In this document: positions 60,690 to 64,000 of the stretch, piece by piece
Layout: each line of letters opens with the position of its first letter
Position numbering within the stretch: the stretch's first letter is position 1
Assembly (NCBI RefSeq): GCF_052161615.1
Contig: NZ_CP197417.1
Coordinates: 5,766,001-5,830,000, forward strand
From: Aeoliella sp052161615
GTDB lineage: Bacteria; Planctomycetota; Planctomycetia; Pirellulales; Lacipirellulaceae
Length of the DNA: 64,000 nucleotides
Direction: 5' to 3'
Made by a program: the position numbers and the translations under genes
The notes under the pieces: model-generated
What the model was told of the DNA's origin: nothing
Database searches by the model: none
Seen by the model: only the letters and a program-made list of their open reading frames with translations

Positions 60690-63533
60690 ATGACACACAA
60701 ACCGTGGCGAGAAATCATCACTCCGCACGCCGACGTGCTGGAGGGTACGTTCCAGCAATCCGAATTCGCGGCTGACATCACCGCTGTTCATTCGGGTAAG
60801 GCGACGCCGGAGTACCAAGACCCGGTCGCGTTCTACGAGCGAACGTACATCACCGAAGGCATGCGCCTGCTGCTGACGTCGGTCGCAAACCGTCTGAACG
60901 GCAAAGGCGGTGATCCGGTCATCCAATTGCAAACCGCATTCGGTGGTGGCAAGACGCACACCATGCTGGCCGTCTACCACATGGCGACGCGCACCGGTTC
61001 GCTTGACGAAATGGCGGGAATCCCTGGTCTGCTGGACCAAGCCGGTTTGATGGATGTCCCGAAGGCTCGCGTCGCGGTGATCGACGGCACGAATCTGTCG
61101 CCGGGTCAGCCTTGGAAACATGGTCCCAAAAAGATCAATACTCTGTGGGGCGAACTCGGTTATCAGCTTGGTGGCGAGGAAGGCTACAAGCTAGTTCAAG
61201 AAGCGGACGAGAATGGGACGTCGCCCGGCAAAGAGATCATCCGTCAATTGTTGGAAGACTGCTCGCCATGCGTCGTTTTGATCGACGAACTGGTCGCCTA
61301 CATTCGCCAGTTCCCCGAGCACGGCAGCGTGAGCGGTGGTTCGTATGACACGAATCTTTCGTTCGTTCAAGCCTTGACCGAAGCGGTGAAACTGGTACCC
61401 AACGCACTTGTTCTCGCATCGCTTCCCGAATCTGAAGTGGAAGCTGGTAGTCAACGGGGCGTTGCGGCTTTGAAAGCGATGGAGAAAACGTTTGGCCGCA
61501 TCCAAGCGTTATGGAAACCGGTCGCAACGGAAGAGGCGTTCGAGATCGTTCGTCGCCGCTTGTTCAACAACGTCAAGAGTGCAAAAGACCGTGACGCAAC
61601 CTGCCGAGCGTTTGCAGACATGTACATCGCCGAGGGCGGCAAGATGCCGTCGGAGACTCAGGAGTCGCACTACTACGATCGCCTCGTGGAAGCCTATCCG
61701 ATCCACCCCGAGGTGTTCGATCGCTTGTACGAAGATTGGACGACGCTCGACGCGTTTCAACGCACTCGTGGCGTATTGAAATTAATGGCTAAGGTCATTT
61801 ACCGCCTGTGGAAGGACAATAACGGCGATCAGATGATCATGCCCAGCAGCCTGCCATTGTATGACAGTGATTCGCGAAACGAATTGGTCTACTACTTAGC
61901 GCCGGGTTGGGACGCGGTGCTTGAAAAAGACATTGACGGAGAGCGTGCCGAAACGACAGCGATCGACACGAAGGAACCACGCTTCGGCGAGAATCAAGCG
62001 GCACGCCGCGTGGCTCGAACGGTCTTCTTGGGCAGTGCCCCATCGGCCGGATCGGCCAAACAAGGTGCCAAAGGCGTTGACCGTGGGCGCGTGCTGCTCG
62101 GGTGTGCCCAACCCGGTCAATCAACTTCGCTGTTCTCCGACGCGTTGAATCGCTTGGCGGATCGCTTGCACTATATGAACTCGTCGGGCGACAAGGCGCA
62201 GGATGCAACGCGATTCTGGTTCGATACGCGAGCAAACTTGCGTCGCGAGATGGAAGACCGTAAGGGCCGATTCAATAAGGAGAGCGAAATCCTTGGAAAG
62301 CTAGGTGAAGTCGCCAAGAAGATGACAGCGGGCGTAACGTACTTCGACGGAACGCACATCTTCACGCCCAACAGCGACGTGCCCGACGATGCGTCGCTCC
62401 GGCTAGTGCTGTTGCCACCGAAGTTCGCCTACCAAAAAGACGATACCAAAGTTTCATTTACCGAAGTCGACAACTACGTTCGCAATAACGGTGAGAAGCC
62501 ACGCTATCGAGGCAACCGGCTGATCTTCGTCGCACCCGACTGGGCCACACTAGCCCGCGTCTACGACTGCATCCGAACGGCACTCGCCTGGGGCTCGATA
62601 GTCGACGACGTCAAAGAGCAGAGGTTGAACATTGACCGCTTGCAGGAAAACCAAGCGAAGAAGGAGCTAGAAACGGCCGAGCAAGTTCTTCCCAAGGTCG
62701 TTCGCGAGTGTTACCGATGGCTGTTGTGCCCTGTGAAGCACACCCCGACCGATTCCAAGACGACGATCGAACCGTTCCTGATGAACACCAGCGGCAGCGC
62801 GTTCGGCCCTGAAGTCGAACGTATCTGCGTCGAAAACGAATTAGTGATCTCGGCGTGGTCGCCGATCCACTTGCGAGCAAAACTCTCCGAAGTCTACTGG
62901 AAGGACGACAAGCCCGCGATCGCAGCCAAGACGTTCTGGGAGGACACACAGAAATACCTTTACCTTCCGCGACTGAAGAATCGCACCATTCTGGAGCAGG
63001 CGATCATCAAAGGTGCCGACACTAAGGATTTCTTCGGCACCGCCTTCGGCCAGACCGGTGACAAGTACGAAGGCTTTAAGTTCGGCGACGATAATGTCCA
63101 GTTCGACGACACGCTTCTGCTGATCCAGCCCGACGCTGCCGCTGCTTACGAAGCAAGCATCAAAACGCCACCCGAAACGTCTGGGGCATCGGGCACAGAG
63201 ACAAGCGGCACAGCAACGGTTGACGAGAACGGACTAACCAACAACGGAAGCACCGCTACCGGCTCCACCACTCCTGGCGGCACCGCAGTCGTAACGACGA
63301 AGAAGGCAAAGACGTACTACGGTTCGATCGAGATCACGCCCTCGGGAGCAAAAATGCAGATGGTTCAGGTCGCTGACGAAATCATCAGCCTCCTCGCCAG
63401 CGACCCCAACGCCGTCCTGAAAGTCTCGATCGAGATCAACGCCGACTTCCCCGAGGGTGCCTCTGACCAAATCAAACGAGCCACTTCTGAAAACGCGAAG
63501 TCGCTTGGGTTCCAAGGCAGTACCTGGGAGTAG
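60690..63533 (+). CDS. DUF499 AAA-type ATPase
   Basis: 947 residues. Walker A is TAFGGGKTHT at 82-91 and the Walker B region is CVVLIDELVAYI (about 194-205). The middle is helical and the C-terminal region contains a Ser/Thr/Gly-rich linker (about 825-870) before a last domain with YYGSIEITPSGAKMQMVQVADE. DUF499 proteins are large ATPases consistently found with DUF1156 methyltransferases and helicases in archaeal and bacterial defence islands. I infer a motor or sensor subunit. It has no visible nuclease domain, so the effector of the system is not clear. Intact. Confidence 0.88.
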   Translation: MTHKPWREIITPHADVLEGTFQQSEFAADITAVHSGKATPEYQDPVAFYERTYITEGMRLLLTSVANRLNGKGGDPVIQLQTAFGGGKTHTMLAVYHMATRTGSLDEMAGIPGLLDQAGLMDVPKARVAVIDGTNLSPGQPWKHGPKKINTLWGELGYQLGGEEGYKLVQEADENGTSPGKEIIRQLLEDCSPCVVLIDELVAYIRQFPEHGSVSGGSYDTNLSFVQALTEAVKLVPNALVLASLPESEVEAGSQRGVAALKAMEKTFGRIQALWKPVATEEAFEIVRRRLFNNVKSAKDRDATCRAFADMYIAEGGKMPSETQESHYYDRLVEAYPIHPEVFDRLYEDWTTLDAFQRTRGVLKLMAKVIYRLWKDNNGDQMIMPSSLPLYDSDSRNELVYYLAPGWDAVLEKDIDGERAETTAIDTKEPRFGENQAARRVARTVFLGSAPSAGSAKQGAKGVDRGRVLLGCAQPGQSTSLFSDALNRLADRLHYMNSSGDKAQDATRFWFDTRANLRREMEDRKGRFNKESEILGKLGEVAKKMTAGVTYFDGTHIFTPNSDVPDDASLRLVLLPPKFAYQKDDTKVSFTEVDNYVRNNGEKPRYRGNRLIFVAPDWATLARVYDCIRTALAWGSIVDDVKEQRLNIDRLQENQAKKELETAEQVLPKVVRECYRWLLCPVKHTPTDSKTTIEPFLMNTSGSAFGPEVERICVENELVISAWSPIHLRAKLSEVYWKDDKPAIAAKTFWEDTQKYLYLPRLKNRTILEQAIIKGADTKDFFGTAFGQTGDKYEGFKFGDDNVQFDDTLLLIQPDAAAAYEASIKTPPETSGASGTETSGTATVDENGLTNNGSTATGSTTPGGTAVVTTKKAKTYYGSIEITPSGAKMQMVQVADEIISLLASDPNAVLKVSIEINADFPEGASDQIKRATSENAKSLGFQGSTWE

Positions 63534-63694
63534 TCAGGTGGGGCGTCCGTGCGCTCAGCACTAACTTGAAAACTGGTTCCTATCGTGGGGGCAGGTCAAT
63601 CCCTGAGAGGTAAAAGTGCACAGCGAAATAAATTTGCGTAGCTCCCAGATTCTGGCACAATTGTGTCTCAACATATTTTGGAGGATGTACCTAT
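63534..63694. other. Short gap before the last gene
   Basis: 160 AT-richer bases after the DUF499 stop. GGAGG at 63680-63684 serves the next gene. TTGCGT and several A/T boxes could be a promoter, so the next gene may be transcribed separately. Confidence 0.3.
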
Positions 63695-64000
63695 ATGACT
63701 AACGAATTGAAAACTGAACCTAAGAAGAAAGAAAAGGAAGACGGAAGTAAGAAGCCCGAGCACGTAATCCGCGACGGTGGAATTGCCGCCATGATTTGGC
63801 GTCGCGAGTCAACTACTGGCTTTCCGTACTACGAGTACAGCATCAGCCGAAGCTGGAAGAACCAAGCCGGTAGGGCTGGTTACTCGCAGAATTACTTCAG
63901 CCGAAACGAAGCCCAGCTTATTAATGTGATTGGGCAAGCAACCAAGTGGATCGCAGACGTTGAAGCTAAAGACCAGGCAGGACAACCTGGAGTTTTAGCT
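63695..64000 (+). CDS. Small GAI(K/R)A-W family protein, copy 3 (runs off window)
   Basis: 102 codons from ATG 63695 to the window end without a stop. A Lys/Glu-rich N-terminal extension precedes the family pattern: IRDGGIAAMIW, then YYEYSISRSWKNQAGRAG, then FSRNEAQLINVIGQATKWI. The order matches the proteins at 22183-22464 and 24972-25241, with the Trp after the GxIxA motif retained. It carries no hairpin leader of the A-D kind. Its position right after the defence operon suggests that this family accompanies defence or mobile functions. Confidence 0.65.
   Translation, partial: MTNELKTEPKKKEKEDGSKKPEHVIRDGGIAAMIWRRESTTGFPYYEYSISRSWKNQAGRAGYSQNYFSRNEAQLINVIGQATKWIADVEAKDQAGQPGVLA

Noticed and set aside
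54268..63533. DISARM system
   Set aside because: Helicase and methyltransferase are present but no DUF1998 or PLD gene is seen; DUF499 and DUF1156 point to another family.
1..64000. Insertion sequences
   Set aside because: No transposase motifs and no terminal inverted repeats with target duplications were found; mobility here rests on recombinases and relaxases.

Overview
The window looks like accessory DNA from a planctomycete of the Pirellulales/Rhodopirellula kind. Three things point there: a PEP-CTERM protein with a dockerin-like repeat pair (193-2559), a lipoprotein with a domain resembling planctomycete TIGR03067 (3440-4324), and an ECF-type sigma factor coupled to a membrane Ser/Thr kinase (25451-28163). 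Almost all the rest is mobile-element and defence cargo. I see no rRNA, no complete tRNA, no CRISPR array and no transposase.

Region 1 (about 4.6-34.06 kb) is an integrative, plasmid-like mobilizable element. Its left part is a tightly overlapping complement-strand operon: a serine recombinase, two ParB-like proteins, and an unusual BrxL-type AAA+ protein whose C-terminus is a complete Hanks-type kinase. A winged-helix regulator gene lies beside it, with 11-bp phased repeats in the promoter between. Next come an autoregulated-looking Fic protein, a RepC-like replication initiator with a dyad-rich control/origin region, a KfrA-like protein and an AbiEi/AbiEii toxin-antitoxin pair. A MobC/relaxase pair beside a cluster of strong palindromes (probable oriT) follows. 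Then there is an orphan DNA methyltransferase, a run of small plasmid-type genes, a frameshifted S74-chaperone adhesin that looks proteobacterial, the sigma/kinase pair, a VirD4-like coupling protein, an excisionase and a tyrosine integrase. The integrase 3' end overlaps a fragment resembling the 3' end of a tRNA or tmRNA gene (attachment site) with its terminator.

Region 2 (about 34.1-47.9 kb) is a second conjugation module: a ribbon-helix-helix-like protein, a MOBF (TrwC/TraI) relaxase-helicase, a TrwB/TraD-like ATPase, an ArdC-like protein, a RadC-like protein, a truncated second copy of the coupling ATPase and another tyrosine recombinase.

Region 3 (about 48.1-64.0 kb) is a defence island. 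It holds a coiled-coil membrane protein, a DUF3644 protein with a HEPN-type R-x4-H motif, a CHC2 zinc-finger fragment, two zinc-ribbon microproteins, and an operon of HTH regulator, SNF2-type helicase (DUF3883), DUF1156 methyltransferase and DUF499 ATPase. The operon is followed by a third paralogue of a small protein also found twice in region 1; it runs off the window.

Most interesting: the BrxL-kinase/ParB/recombinase operon with an apparent chimaeric junction; a recurrent 5'-leader hairpin that seems to hide the Shine-Dalgarno sequence of several small genes and shows compensatory changes; the helicase/DUF1156/DUF499 cassette with an AT-richer methyltransferase core; the cruciform cluster beside mobC; and the phased operator array.
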